The notes: generated by a model from the sequence alone, not told the origin. A stretch of 38,440 nt of DNA from Candidatus Gastranaerophilales bacterium (GCA_900770525.1 CAAHDT010000013.1:1-38440), one strand, 5' to 3'. Positions 1 to 8,994 are shown, numbered from the stretch's first letter. Numbers and translations are program-made.

Positions 1-20
1 CCCCCCCCCCGAAAACCGCG

Positions 21-188
21 CTACGACTGGGTTTCAGCATTTTCTTACTCCTTTTTATCATTCTTAATCCTCTCGTTTTCTTTGCTACTTCGTTGGGCTG
101 AAACCCCAACTACGTTTTTATCGGTGCGCAAGTGTGCGCACCCTACTTTCTTTTTACTACTGTTGTAGTGCAAAAAATTGCACCCTAC
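21..188. repeat. cluster of small hairpin repeats
   Basis: Non-coding edge region with several short inverted repeats. GGGTTTCAGC (29-38) is repeated inverted as GCTGAAACCC (97-106). GTTGGG (92-97) pairs with CCCAAC (105-110). GGTGCGCA (123-130) pairs perfectly with TGCGCACC (135-142) around a 4-nt loop. GTAGTGCAA (165-173) pairs nearly perfectly with TTGCACCCTAC (178-188). They look like dispersed intergenic palindromes of the host, but one window cannot show dispersal. No gene is seen in 1-237. The run of ten C at the very start may be an assembly-edge artefact. Confidence 0.5.
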
Positions 189-237
189 ATCTTATTATAC
201 CCTACTTTTCACTTTTGCGCAAGAGTTGCCCAAATGA

Positions 238-858
238 CTATTTCTTTTTAAAACAGCCTTTAACCTTGTGAAAAATGTTATTCTGCTTTTTCATATCTGC
301 GGAATAAGTGGCTTGTGAAATAGGTTGTCCGAATGGTCGTAAATCCCCTTGTTTTTGACCGTTTTTATGAGCTTTTTCAACTTTTCTTAAGTCTGCTCTT
401 TTAAGTTTTCTTATCATATTATATTTGGACTCTTGTTCAGAGGTTAGAACCTTCTTAAACTCCTTATCGTATTTATTAGAAATACTTCTAATATTCTTCT
501 TAACTTTACTCAATTCGTGTTCTGTTGCACTAATTGCAGCTTTGTCACAAGTTTTTGCGCTATTGAGATCTTTCAATTTTTTTCTTAACAAGCAAAGCTG
601 TCTTAATTCAGGTTCCAAATCCCTATATCTGCAATTTTCAATTTCATTAACCTTTTTAATTTGAGTTGGTGTAAGGTTTAGTGCATTATAAATCGCATTT
701 CTTTGCATTTTTATTTTTTCCACAAGTTGTGGCGCAAAATCGTTTCTATTCGATACGGCGGAAGTTACTTCTGTTTCTATTGAAACATCTTCTTCTGCAA
801 ATACAACCGGAGCGGTCATAATAAGGCATAAACAAATCCCTAAAATTCTCTTCTTCAT
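238..858 (-). CDS. Spy/CpxP-like periplasmic protein with LTxxQ motifs
   Basis: A 206-residue exported protein. Residues 1-21 form a Sec signal peptide (basic MKKR, hydrophobic core, VFA cleavage site). The mature part is predicted mostly helical and highly charged. It carries two LTxxQ-type motifs, LTPTQ near residue 63 and LTSEQ near residue 140, the hallmark of the Spy/CpxP family of ATP-independent periplasmic chaperones and envelope-stress modulators. The C-terminal 40 residues are basic and look disordered. The start is supported by AAGGAG 7 nt upstream of the ATG. It is transcribed divergently from mrnC, with about 95 bp between them. Family assignment rests on the motifs and helical pattern only; the client and role are unknown. 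Confidence 0.6.
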   Translation of the reverse strand: MKKRILGICLCLIMTAPVVFAEEDVSIETEVTSAVSNRNDFAPQLVEKIKMQRNAIYNALNLTPTQIKKVNEIENCRYRDLEPELRQLCLLRKKLKDLNSAKTCDKAAISATEHELSKVKKNIRSISNKYDKEFKKVLTSEQESKYNMIRKLKRADLRKVEKAHKNGQKQGDLRPFGQPISQATYSADMKKQNNIFHKVKGCFKKK

Positions 859-941
859 ATAACTCTCCTTACAACTTGTAAAATCTGTAAGCCTATTATT
901 ACATGTAAATCACAAAAATTCAAGAAGTGGCATTTTTATGC

Positions 942-956
942 TATATTTGACTTATG
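942..956 (+). promoter_or_regulatory. extended -10 promoter, predicted leaderless mrnC mRNA
   Basis: TGC-TATATT (939-947) ends 6 nt before the mrnC ATG at 954. Transcription should begin at or next to the start codon. No Shine-Dalgarno is present. Confidence 0.5.
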
Positions 957-1304
957 GAAGAAATGAACTTAAGAAACTGTGCATATATTGGTGACGCTGT
1001 CTGGGAAATTAAAATTCGAGAAAAAACTATTTATATGACGAATAATTCCAGAACTCTTCACAAACTTACGACAGATATGGTTAAAGCTTCATATCAAACA
1101 GAACTCTTAGAAAAAATGGAACCGTTTCTTACCGAAGAAGAACACGAAATTGCGCGTCGCGGAAGAAATTTACCTATCCCGATAGGTCGCCGCCAAAACC
1201 AACATGAATACAGAAGAGCAACCGCATTTGAAACATTAATCGGTTGGTGGTATTTACACGATAAAAATCGCCTTGAAAGTATTTACGAAATTTTAGAAGT
1301 TTAA
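954..1304 (+). CDS. mrnC: mini-ribonuclease III
   Basis: A 116-residue RNase III catalytic domain without a dsRNA-binding domain, the layout of Mini-III, which matures the ends of 23S rRNA precursor in Bacillus. The RNase III signature appears as AYIGDAVWEI (residues 10-19) with the catalytic Asp, and the second acidic motif as RATAFETLIGWWYL (residues 88-101) with its Glu. It is slightly shorter than typical family members. A second ATG at 963 could also serve as start. I prefer 954 because of its fixed distance from the TATATT box. In many bacteria this gene follows cysS; here it stands alone next to the flagellar block. Confidence 0.85.
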   Translation: MEEMNLRNCAYIGDAVWEIKIREKTIYMTNNSRTLHKLTTDMVKASYQTELLEKMEPFLTEEEHEIARRGRNLPIPIGRRQNQHEYRRATAFETLIGWWYLHDKNRLESIYEILEV

Positions 1305-1399
1305 TATTTGATTTTTGTCAAAAAATTATTAAAACCATGCCGGAACCCTAAGCAATAAATACTAAATTTATTGACTTGTATACTCCAAACAGATGATTT

Positions 1400-1429
1400 T
1401 TGCATTTTTACCGCACATTATTTTATAAA
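1400..1429 (+). promoter_or_regulatory. possible promoter of the fliE-flhA block
   Basis: TTGCAT (1400-1405), 18 nt, then TATAAA (1424-1429) lies 34 bp before fliE and upstream of its Shine-Dalgarno AGGAGG. I saw no sigma-28-type TAAA/GCCGATAA pair. In AT-rich DNA this match is only suggestive. Confidence 0.3.
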
Positions 1430-1462
1430 ATCAGGTAAAATGTTAAACAGGAGGGCATAATT

Positions 1463-1801
1463 ATGGCAGGTTTTTATCCGAATATTAATTTAGCAGACAG
1501 AATGCAACACACAAAATTAGATTCGTTTGGTGCGGGATTACCTTCTGCCCGTATGGAAAGAGTAGAAACACCTTCAACAGGTGACTTCAAGTCTGTTTTT
1601 TCCGGACTTGTGGAAAATTTTAACAGCGAATTAAACGCACCTGATGATATGTTAAAAGATGTTATGTCCGGAAACACTAACATTGATATACACGATGTTA
1701 TGATTGCAATGTCAAAGTCAGAAATAACTGTTAACGTTGCAACTCAAGCAGTTGGTAAAGTTATTCAAGCTTATGACAAAGTTATGCAAATTCAAGTTTA
1801 A
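1463..1801 (+). CDS. fliE: flagellar MS-ring/rod junction protein FliE
   Basis: A 112-residue protein whose C-terminal half is classic FliE: HDVMIAMSKSEITVNVATQA followed by a helix ending in YDKVMQIQV, the family's typical C-terminus. FliE links the FliF MS ring to the proximal rod and is needed for export of rod proteins. The N-terminal 40 residues are variable, as usual. A strong AGGAGG lies 8 nt before the ATG. It is the first gene of the fliE-fliF-X-fliH-flhA run, and its order directly before fliF supports the call. Confidence 0.93.
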   Translation: MAGFYPNINLADRMQHTKLDSFGAGLPSARMERVETPSTGDFKSVFSGLVENFNSELNAPDDMLKDVMSGNTNIDIHDVMIAMSKSEITVNVATQAVGKVIQAYDKVMQIQV

Positions 1802-1860
1802 TCTTATAAATGATTAACACAATGTAGAGATATGTAAAAACAAAAACAGACGGGGAACAC

Positions 1861-3534
1861 ATGGATTTTCAAAAATTACTGGAAAATAAACCTTTATTAT
1901 ATGGGATAATTGGCGGATTAGTATTGGTTTTAGCACTATTTGTGACAATCGGAGTTGTTGCAAGTTCAAAATCTAAAGACAAGAATGGAGAACAAACTGT
2001 AACAGAACAGCCGCTTAAGACTGATGTTGACCTTTTAACTACAGACAACCTCGGTAAAGCTATTGAAATCCAAGCGTTACTTGCAAGATATAATATTGCA
2101 GTATCTCGTTCACTTGATGGTACAAAATCAAGATTATACTTGAAAGCAGGGGATTGTACAACAGGAATGAAAAAATGTACAACTGCTCAAAGAGATGAAG
2201 CATTAATCCAAATTGTTCAAAGTGGATTGATGGATCAAAATGTTGGACTGGAAATTTTCGATAAGGGCGATTTTACTTCTACCAAAGAAGATAAAAAAAT
2301 CAGATTAACAAGAGCCGTTAATGGAGAATTATCCAGATTAATCAGAAAAATCAAGCCGATTGAAAACGCATCAGTATTTATTTCAATTCCGGAAGATACA
2401 ATGTTTACATCTCAAAAGAAACCGGTAACAGCGACTGTTCAAATAGTTTTATCTCCTGGTGAAAAACTTGATCAACTAAAAGTAAAAGCTATTACAAACT
2501 TATTATTAGGCAGTGTATCAGGTTTGGAAGCTGAAAACATTTCTATTACTGATACAAACGGTAATGTATACCATAGTATAATGAACGCTTCTGATGAAAT
2601 GCTTGCAAAACTGGAAGAAAACGACAAATATATGCAACAAAAAGTAATGTTGCAGTTAGACAGGTTGTTAGGTAAAGGAAATTATGTTGCAACGGTTAGT
2701 ACATTCCTTCGTCAAGCACCGGCAGAAAAATACAGCACAACTTACGACCCGAATAAAAAAGCATCTGTAAGTGAACAATCTTTCAATGAAGGTTTGGGCG
2801 ATCAAACTCAAGACAGCAATTCAAATACCAACGCAGTAAGTGTGTATCTTCCAAATGGTATGGGAAATGCAAGCGGAAATTCAAGCCAAAACAGAAGTTA
2901 CAACCGTTCGGCAACAGAAACACAATACGGCGTTAGTAAAACTGAATTAAGCGAATACTTAAAACCAGGAACCGTAGAAGAAATTTCTGTTGCGGTAACA
3001 TTAGAAAGAAGTGCAATCCCGCCGGAAACTTCACTAGAAGAACTTAAAGAACTTGTTGCTCATGCAGCAAGCCCAAAGGCAAGTCCTGATAACGTATCTA
3101 TTGCATTTTCAGATTCTGTCGACCCATATTTGGCATCAGACAGACCTGTTAACCTTCCAAAACCTGACGAAAGCGGGAACCCTTGGTGGTTAGCAGTAGC
3201 ATTAAGTGCAGTAGGTTTGTTAATTGTGTTTAAGGCAGTATCCGGAAAAGTTCGCCAAATTCAAGAAGAAAATGCTATTGAAGTTGAACGTTTAAGACAA
3301 AAAGAAGCAGAACAAGACAGAGAATTGAATGATATTAACGGTAGAGCTGCTCAACTTGCAGACAGACAATCAGAATTGGCTCAAGGATTGTTAGAACAAC
3401 AACAACGAGAATACCTTGGTAATCGTACTCCGGAAGAACTTGCCGGAGCGTTAGAAAACTTGTCTTCTCATATGGAACACTCTGACGGAGAAGATATGGG
3501 CGATAAAATTAAGAGCTGGATTGAAAACAGTTAA
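1861..3534 (+). CDS. fliF: flagellar MS-ring protein FliF
   Basis: A 557-residue inner-membrane ring subunit. TM1 is about residues 13-36 and TM2 about 442-462, with the large periplasmic part between them. The conserved YscJ/FliF ring-building segments are visible: the region around ASVFISIPEDTMF and the QIVLSPGEKL / AITNLLLGSVSGLEAENISI segment with its TDTNG motif. A Ser/Asn-rich insertion (about residues 295-350) is consistent with the variable FliF linker. The cytoplasmic tail is a charged coiled coil and ends in DKIKSWIENS, resembling the short tail helix that binds FliG in other bacteria. The retained tail matters because the next gene is not a normal FliG. GGGGAA precedes the ATG. Confidence 0.93.
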   Translation: MDFQKLLENKPLLYGIIGGLVLVLALFVTIGVVASSKSKDKNGEQTVTEQPLKTDVDLLTTDNLGKAIEIQALLARYNIAVSRSLDGTKSRLYLKAGDCTTGMKKCTTAQRDEALIQIVQSGLMDQNVGLEIFDKGDFTSTKEDKKIRLTRAVNGELSRLIRKIKPIENASVFISIPEDTMFTSQKKPVTATVQIVLSPGEKLDQLKVKAITNLLLGSVSGLEAENISITDTNGNVYHSIMNASDEMLAKLEENDKYMQQKVMLQLDRLLGKGNYVATVSTFLRQAPAEKYSTTYDPNKKASVSEQSFNEGLGDQTQDSNSNTNAVSVYLPNGMGNASGNSSQNRSYNRSATETQYGVSKTELSEYLKPGTVEEISVAVTLERSAIPPETSLEELKELVAHAASPKASPDNVSIAFSDSVDPYLASDRPVNLPKPDESGNPWWLAVALSAVGLLIVFKAVSGKVRQIQEENAIEVERLRQKEAEQDRELNDINGRAAQLADRQSELAQGLLEQQQREYLGNRTPEELAGALENLSSHMEHSDGEDMGDKIKSWIENS

Positions 3535-3544
3535 GGGGAAATAA

Positions 3545-4594
3545 ATGGCAATAGAAGGATTTGATTATAACGCATTCGCGCAAAACTTGGCAGGACAAGC
3601 AGCAGAACTGGTTCCGCAAGATTTTAACCAAGAGCAAAAGGACTATGTTACAAATACCCTTTTAAACTTTTCAACTCTTGCAGGAGAAGCTCTTTACAAT
3701 GACAAAGAACTTGGTTTTAACGCAGACCAAGCTGCAATGATTACTCAAATTATTGCAGAATGGGCTTTTCACAAGTCTGTTGACCTTATCCGTTCAGGAA
3801 TTCCAAAACAATTCTGGGATCCTGTTATGCAGAAAATTGCGTTTACTATTTTTGAAATTGCTAAACAAACATTCAAACAAGGACTTCCGCAAGACCAAAT
3901 TCTTCAATTAATAGAACACCACGTAAAGAAAACATATTTAGATAGTATTCAAGAATTAAAAGACAAAGGCTTTATTGATGAAGGCTTGTTAGAACAAGCA
4001 TCAACGCAATCTAACATTGACAACATGATGCAACAAATGCAGGATGAAGGAGAAGTTCAGCCTGAACCGCAACAGACTCAACAACAAATGCCACAACAAG
4101 CACAACCAGCTCAAACAAATAACTTGCCACAACCAACTCAAAGTGGCGGAATACCTGTTAATACCAATGGTAAATACGAGCCCCCAAAATTGTTAAAACT
4201 AGTAACTGTTGCCCTTTTGCTAAAAAGAATTGATGACGAAGAACAAGTTCAGACAATATTGGAACACTTTGACCAAGAAGATGCCGGAACAGTTATCAAA
4301 TACATGTACGTCGATAATCTTGAAGAAAAAGTTGACCCAAATGTTACAATGAAGTTTCTTGACGAAATTGCGGAAAATTTACCTCAAGCAATAGAAGTTA
4401 ATAAAAAAAGAATCGTTGAACGCGTTAAAAAAGTTGCCGGAGAAATGGGGCGTACAAGGATGGAAAACCTTTTGCAGAGAGAAAGACAGAAGGTTCGCCA
4501 GTTTGTTTTTAATGCCGTTGAAGATGAATTTTATAAAGGCGTTTCACCAAAAATTGCTAACATTATTGCCACACACCTTGAACATAGTGTATAA
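3545..4594 (+). CDS. fliG-position protein, highly divergent or FliG-like
   Basis: A 349-residue protein sitting exactly where fliG normally lies, between fliF and fliH, 10 bp after fliF. It has two predicted helical parts. Residues 1-150 match no FliG domain I recognise. A Gln/Pro-rich linker (about 161-205) follows, then a helical C-terminal part (about 213-349). In that last part, a stretch around EEQVQTILEHFDQEDAGTV (residues 232-250) resembles the ARM-type repeat of the FliG middle domain, though the EHPQ motif is not intact. The charged torque helix of FliG-C and its usual LDDR and RAAEMLKED motifs are not visible. It may be a switch adaptor that replaces FliG, or an extremely diverged FliG. 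The role as FliF-interacting C-ring or export-scaffold protein is inferred from position only. Confidence 0.5.
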   Translation: MAIEGFDYNAFAQNLAGQAAELVPQDFNQEQKDYVTNTLLNFSTLAGEALYNDKELGFNADQAAMITQIIAEWAFHKSVDLIRSGIPKQFWDPVMQKIAFTIFEIAKQTFKQGLPQDQILQLIEHHVKKTYLDSIQELKDKGFIDEGLLEQASTQSNIDNMMQQMQDEGEVQPEPQQTQQQMPQQAQPAQTNNLPQPTQSGGIPVNTNGKYEPPKLLKLVTVALLLKRIDDEEQVQTILEHFDQEDAGTVIKYMYVDNLEEKVDPNVTMKFLDEIAENLPQAIEVNKKRIVERVKKVAGEMGRTRMENLLQRERQKVRQFVFNAVEDEFYKGVSPKIANIIATHLEHSV

Positions 4595-4609
4595 TATAAT
4601 TAAATCATG
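4595..4609 (+). promoter_or_regulatory. TATAAT box 6 nt before fliH
   Basis: TATAAT (4595-4600) ends exactly 6 nt before the fliH ATG at 4607 and directly follows the stop of the preceding gene. No Shine-Dalgarno is present. It fits the leaderless pattern seen at other genes here, so fliH could be transcribed separately as well as by read-through. Confidence 0.4.
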
Positions 4610-5434
4610 ATTATAAAAAAGAAACGTTTAAATAACATTCGTGACTCAAGGGATATTCCGGAAAGTAATGAAGAGATAATTTCATCTGCTACAGAAAACA
4701 ATTCTGATATTGCAAATGAGGTTGTACCTGATGTCTTGCCGGAAAGCTCTTCATATGCAATTCCCCAAGAACCGCAACCCGTTGTTAACAATACGCCTCA
4801 AGAGGTAAACATACAAAAACCGTCTGATGAAATCGATTTGTTTGATTTAGATAATATTGATTTTACTCAAAGACAAGAACGCAGACGTGGAGATAGAAGG
4901 CGTGGTTTTAGGCGTGTAGATGACAGAAACCTTGTTTCTCGCGCAAGAGAGGAAGCAGATTCTATAAGAGAATCTGCACTCAAAGAAGGTTATCAGGCAG
5001 GTTTACAACAAGCCGAGAGTGACTTGCAGGAATTTAGAGAATCTTTAACCCAATTTATGAACGCTCCAAACGATGTCTATGGCTATATTGCCCCTGATAT
5101 TCTGGAAATAAGCGTTGATATTGCGAAAAAAATTATTAAAAAAGAAATTGAAGAAGATCCGCAAGTATTGTTCAATACAATTGTGGATGTCTTAAAAACA
5201 TTATCAAAAGATGAGTCCAAAATAACTTTACAGGTAAATCCGGCAGAGGCAAATGCACTTAAACAAGCTGTTCCGGAAATACTTGATACAGCAGGTCTGA
5301 ATGCAAAAGTTATCGTCCTGCCTGACGAAGAAGTGTCGGAAGGTGGTTGTCTTGTCACGACTGATAATGGTGTAGTTGATGCGACAATTGAAACTCGTAT
5401 TGATTTGATAACTGAAGCATTGAGGGAACTATAG
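4607..5434 (+). CDS. fliH: flagellar export ATPase regulator FliH
   Basis: A 275-residue FliH/YscL-type stator of the type III export ATPase. Residues 1-90 are disordered and acidic. An Arg/Asp cluster (about 91-107) follows, then a long coiled coil starting near residue 110 (RAREEADSIRESALKEGYQAG). This contains the Ala/Gly-spaced helix typical of FliH. The C-terminal domain (about 160-275) has the conserved GGCLVTTDNGVVDATIETRI segment shared with V-ATPase E-subunit-like proteins. It should hold the FliI ATPase in the cytoplasm at the export gate. It lies directly before flhA, whereas its partner fliI is 16 kb away in this window. Confidence 0.88.
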   Translation: MIIKKKRLNNIRDSRDIPESNEEIISSATENNSDIANEVVPDVLPESSSYAIPQEPQPVVNNTPQEVNIQKPSDEIDLFDLDNIDFTQRQERRRGDRRRGFRRVDDRNLVSRAREEADSIRESALKEGYQAGLQQAESDLQEFRESLTQFMNAPNDVYGYIAPDILEISVDIAKKIIKKEIEEDPQVLFNTIVDVLKTLSKDESKITLQVNPAEANALKQAVPEILDTAGLNAKVIVLPDEEVSEGGCLVTTDNGVVDATIETRIDLITEALREL

Positions 5435-5435
5435 A

Positions 5436-7532
5436 ATGGCACAAGGCGGAGGAGGAAATTCAAATCCAATAAGTGAATTATTTTTGGCAGTGTTTGTATT
5501 GACATTGTTATTAATCTTGCTTGTTGAAATGCCAAACTGGGTTATTAATTTTTCAATCTGCTTAAACATTACGCTTGGAATTGTTCTCTTAATGTTCGGG
5601 TTATACGTTCAAAAACCACTTGAATTGTCTTCATTCCCATCAATTATTTTGTTAGGTACAATGTTTCGTCTTGTACTTTCAATTGCCTCAACAAGGTTAA
5701 TCCTTTCTAAAGGGGAGGCGGGAGAAGTTATTCACGCATTCGGAACTTTCGTAACAGGCGGTAACATGGTTGTCGGCGGTGTAATTTTCTTGATTATCAC
5801 AGTTGTACAGTTTATGGTAATTACAAAAGGTGCTGAACGTATTGCAGAAGTTTCAGCCAGATTTGCCTTAGATGCCATGCCAGGTAAACAGATGACCATT
5901 GATGCGAACTTTAACGCAGGTTTAATTTCTCCGGAAGAAGCAACAAAACAACGTGAAGACTTATCAAGAGAATCAAGCTTATTCGGTAGTATGGATGGTG
6001 CGATGAAGTTTGTAAAGGGGGATACTATCGCAGGTATCATCATCGTACTTATCAATATTATCGGTGGATTATGCGTTGGTTGTTTAATGAACCAAATGCA
6101 AATAGCAGATGCAGTTCAAAAATATACCATCCTAACGATTGGTGATGGTCTTGCCTCACAAGTTCCATCTCTTTTGATGTCAATTGCAGCCGGTATTTTT
6201 ATGACACGTTCATCAGCTCAAAGTTCTTCATTAGGTGCTGATGTTGCCGGTCAGATTATGACAAAACCTTACGCCCTATTCTTTGCGGCAGGTTTCTTAG
6301 GTTTGCTTGCAATTACAGGTCCGATTACCGGATTGCCTTGGTTTCCGTTTACGTTATTTGCTATAGGTTTGGCAGTTGCAGGCTTCTCAGTATTGATTAA
6401 CGCGGATGTTCAATCTCAATTAGGGCAATTGGAAAACGTTAGACAAAATATGCAAGACTTGGTTAACCCGAACAGAATGTATGAACGTTTAGGGGTAGAT
6501 GTATTGAGCTTGCAAGTCGGTTCAAACCTTCTTGTAATTGCAGACCCTGACCAAGAAGGTCAGTTGCTTGCCAAAATTGCGGCTCTTCGTCAGAGAGTTA
6601 CTGATGAACTCGGTTACATCTTACCAAACATAAGAATTATGGACTCGTCTGCATTAGATGCTAACGAATATTTGCTTGCAATTCGCGGAAACACTGTTGC
6701 AACCGGTTACGTATACCCTGGGCGATTAATGGTAATTGCTGACCAATGGGATGCAGTAAAAAAAGAAGTTCCAGAAGATGCAATTATAGGTATTGACCCG
6801 ACTTATCAAACTCAAGCTTATTGGATTAAGCCGGAAGATGCCAAAACTGCTCGTTCAGTAACAGCAGTTGACAGTACGGACGTTATCGTAACGCACTTGC
6901 AAGAGTGTGTGAGAAAACACGTTGACGAAGTTATGCAAAAAACAGACGTCCTTAAGCTTATGGAACTTGTTCGTTCTCAAGACCCTACTCTTGTTAATGA
7001 CCTTGTTCCTACTATTATTTCAACAAGTGATTTGCGCAAAATCTTCGTTAACCTTATCAGAGAAAAAGTTTCAATTAAAGATATCATGTTCGTATTTGAA
7101 AGGCTTTGTGATTATGCAAGATTTTCAAAAGAACCTGATATTTTATCAGAACGTCTTAGAGCTGCTCTTGGCAGACAAATTTGTTTGTCAAATGTAGGAG
7201 ATGACAATATTTTATATGCCCTAACCTTATCTCCGGAATGGGAAAAAACGCTTGATGACAGTTGTCAAAGAACAGAGCTTGGAACAATGTTCTTATTAAA
7301 CCCAATGCAGGTACAAGAATTAATCGAAACAACCGCAACAACATTAATGAGAGCACACCAAGCTTGTGGTACTCAGCCAGTAATCTTGTGTTCTCCAAGA
7401 ATTCGTTTACCGTTATACCAATTGCTTGAGCGTCACATCCCAACAATTGTAGTAATTTCATACTCTGAACTTATTACAGATATTAAGGTAGAAGCAGTTG
7501 ATACAATTGGTGAAAGCTACACCGTAAGTTAG
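5436..7532 (+). CDS. flhA: flagellar export gate protein FlhA
   Basis: A 698-residue FHIPEP-family protein. The N-terminal about 310 residues contain the expected cluster of roughly eight membrane segments. The conserved FHIPEP loop is clear (residues 90-165: AGEVIHAFGTFVTGG, ITKGAERIAEVSARFALDAM, PGKQMTIDA). The C-terminal about 370 residues form the cytoplasmic ring domain that docks chaperone-substrate complexes, including the NLREKVSI-like segment (here NLIREKVSIKD). Length and architecture are normal. The ATG follows the fliH stop by one base, so translation is probably coupled. This is the best evidence that the locus encodes a working flagellar-type export channel. Confidence 0.97.
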   Translation: MAQGGGGNSNPISELFLAVFVLTLLLILLVEMPNWVINFSICLNITLGIVLLMFGLYVQKPLELSSFPSIILLGTMFRLVLSIASTRLILSKGEAGEVIHAFGTFVTGGNMVVGGVIFLIITVVQFMVITKGAERIAEVSARFALDAMPGKQMTIDANFNAGLISPEEATKQREDLSRESSLFGSMDGAMKFVKGDTIAGIIIVLINIIGGLCVGCLMNQMQIADAVQKYTILTIGDGLASQVPSLLMSIAAGIFMTRSSAQSSSLGADVAGQIMTKPYALFFAAGFLGLLAITGPITGLPWFPFTLFAIGLAVAGFSVLINADVQSQLGQLENVRQNMQDLVNPNRMYERLGVDVLSLQVGSNLLVIADPDQEGQLLAKIAALRQRVTDELGYILPNIRIMDSSALDANEYLLAIRGNTVATGYVYPGRLMVIADQWDAVKKEVPEDAIIGIDPTYQTQAYWIKPEDAKTARSVTAVDSTDVIVTHLQECVRKHVDEVMQKTDVLKLMELVRSQDPTLVNDLVPTIISTSDLRKIFVNLIREKVSIKDIMFVFERLCDYARFSKEPDILSERLRAALGRQICLSNVGDDNILYALTLSPEWEKTLDDSCQRTELGTMFLLNPMQVQELIETTATTLMRAHQACGTQPVILCSPRIRLPLYQLLERHIPTIVVISYSELITDIKVEAVDTIGESYTVS

Positions 7533-7549
7533 TTAAAGGTTAAAACATT

Positions 7550-7759
7550 TTGATAAAAAAATTTGTATTGTTTCTAATAAAAATTTATCAATTTTTTTCA
7601 AAATATACTCCGCCGGCATGCCGGTTTACCCCAACGTGTTCTGAATATGCCAGACAAGCAATCGAAAAATACGGAGTACTAAAAGGTGGCTGGCTTGCCG
7701 TAAAAAGGATTTCTAAATGCCACCCATGGCACGAAGGCGGCTATGACCCTGTACCGTAA
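7550..7759 (+). CDS. yidD: membrane protein insertion efficiency factor YidD
   Basis: A 69-residue YidD (DUF37) protein. The amphipathic N-terminus is followed by the invariant core CRFTPTCSEYARQAIEKYG and the C-terminal KCHPWHEGGYDPVP, with all three conserved cysteines. YidD assists YidC-dependent insertion of inner-membrane proteins. The start is TTG: no in-frame ATG exists nearby, and AAAGGT sits about 9 nt upstream. It normally lies near rnpA and yidC; here it follows flhA by 17 bp and ends at a terminator. Confidence 0.92.
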   Translation: MIKKFVLFLIKIYQFFSKYTPPACRFTPTCSEYARQAIEKYGVLKGGWLAVKRISKCHPWHEGGYDPVP

Positions 7760-7797
7760 TCCTTAGAAATAAACAAGATAATTTTTTGCAAATAAAA

Positions 7798-7816
7798 AGC
7801 CGGTCAATGACCGGCT
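7798..7816. terminator. bidirectional terminator between yidD and prs
   Basis: AGCCGGTCA (7798-7806) pairs with TGACCGGCT (7808-7816). In the minus direction a TTTTTATTT tail follows directly, so it mainly ends prs transcription. In the plus direction only a weaker TCTTTTTC tract follows. Confidence 0.85.
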
Positions 7817-7842
7817 CTAATCTTTTTCTACTTCCATCTTTA

Positions 7843-8862
7843 TTATGAAACTTGCATTTCTTTTTCGAACCCGAATAATGAACTCACTGATTCATCATCG
7901 TGAATTCTTGAAATTGCCTGTCCTAACAATGGTGCAACTGATAATTGCTTAATATTAGGAGGCATTTTATCCATATCTAACGGTATTGTATTTGTTACGA
8001 TACATTCCTTAATCGGAGCATTAGAAAGTCTTTCTACAGCAGGACCTGAGAATACAGGGTGTGCAGCACATACATAAACTTCTTTTGCACCTTCTCTAAT
8101 AAGTAATTTTGATGCTTCGCAAATAGTACCGGCAGTATCAATAATATCATCAAACATTACACAAACTTTGCCTTTAACGTCACCGATTACATGGCTTGCA
8201 ATGGCTTCATTATGTTTGTCGCGGCGCTTATCAATAATTGCTAACGAACAACCGATTTGTTTTGCAAAATGTCTTGTTCTTTGAACACCACCTGTATCAG
8301 GGCTTACTGCAACCATATCATCCGGATTTATATTCAAGCTGTTTATATAATTTACCAAAATAGGTGTTGCAAAAATATGGTCAACCAGAATATTAAAGAA
8401 ACCTTGAATTTGACCTGTGTGCAAATCCATTGCCAATACTCTGTTTGCTCCGGCAGTTGTAAGCAAATCTGCTACAAGTTTCGCTGTAATAGCTTCTCTA
8501 CCGGAAGTTTTTCTATCCTGTCTTGCATAACCATAGTAAGGAATAACGGCTGTTATTGATTTTGCACTTGCACGCTTGAACGCATCAATTATAATCAACA
8601 ATTCCATTAAATTTTCGTTTACCGGGTTGCAAAGCGGTTGGATAATAAAAACGTCATCTCCTCTGACACTTTCCTTAACTTGCACATAAATTTCTCCATC
8701 TGCAAAGTTTTTTACAACCATTGGTCCAATTGTGGTTCCCAAACAATCAGCAATTTCTTGTGCTAATTTTGGATTTGAACGACCGGCAAACAATTTAATG
8801 TCATGAGTCGGATTTATTGCTCGTTCCAGTTGAGGGAAAGCCATTTCTAAAGCCATTTTCAT
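7843..8862 (-). CDS. prs: ribose-phosphate pyrophosphokinase
   Basis: A 339-residue PRPP synthase, which transfers pyrophosphate from ATP to ribose 5-phosphate for nucleotide, His and Trp synthesis. Diagnostic motifs: PYYGYARQDRK (residues 108-118), the flexible-loop segment SGREAITAKLVADLL (120-134), MDLHTGQIQGFF (145-156) and the PRPP-binding loop DDIIDTAGT (238-246). The N-terminus is about 15 residues longer than in many homologues. Several in-frame ATGs are possible; the first has GAAAGGAT just upstream. It is preceded by a good housekeeping promoter and followed by a hairpin terminator. Confidence 0.97.
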   Translation of the reverse strand: MKMALEMAFPQLERAINPTHDIKLFAGRSNPKLAQEIADCLGTTIGPMVVKNFADGEIYVQVKESVRGDDVFIIQPLCNPVNENLMELLIIIDAFKRASAKSITAVIPYYGYARQDRKTSGREAITAKLVADLLTTAGANRVLAMDLHTGQIQGFFNILVDHIFATPILVNYINSLNINPDDMVAVSPDTGGVQRTRHFAKQIGCSLAIIDKRRDKHNEAIASHVIGDVKGKVCVMFDDIIDTAGTICEASKLLIREGAKEVYVCAAHPVFSGPAVERLSNAPIKECIVTNTIPLDMDKMPPNIKQLSVAPLLGQAISRIHDDESVSSLFGFEKEMQVS

Positions 8863-8892
8863 TATCCTTTCTAATTTTCTAAATGCATGGTA

Positions 8893-8921
8893 ATTATAAA
8901 CCTGTCGAGTATAAAACTCAA
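8893..8921 (-). promoter_or_regulatory. sigma-70-type promoter of prs
   Basis: On the minus strand, TTGAGT (8921-8916), exactly 17 nt, then TATAAT (8898-8893). The -10 ends 30 nt before the prs start and leaves room for the Shine-Dalgarno. Confidence 0.75.
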
Positions 8922-8994
8922 TTTATCTTTAAGTAATATTACATATAAATATTAAATGTAGACATAGAAAATTTTGCCTCCATGTGAAGAATTA

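Noticed and set aside
1..10. Run of ten C at the window start as a biological homopolymer tract
   Set aside because: It is at the very edge and out of character with the AT-rich sequence, so an assembly or scaffold artefact is as likely.
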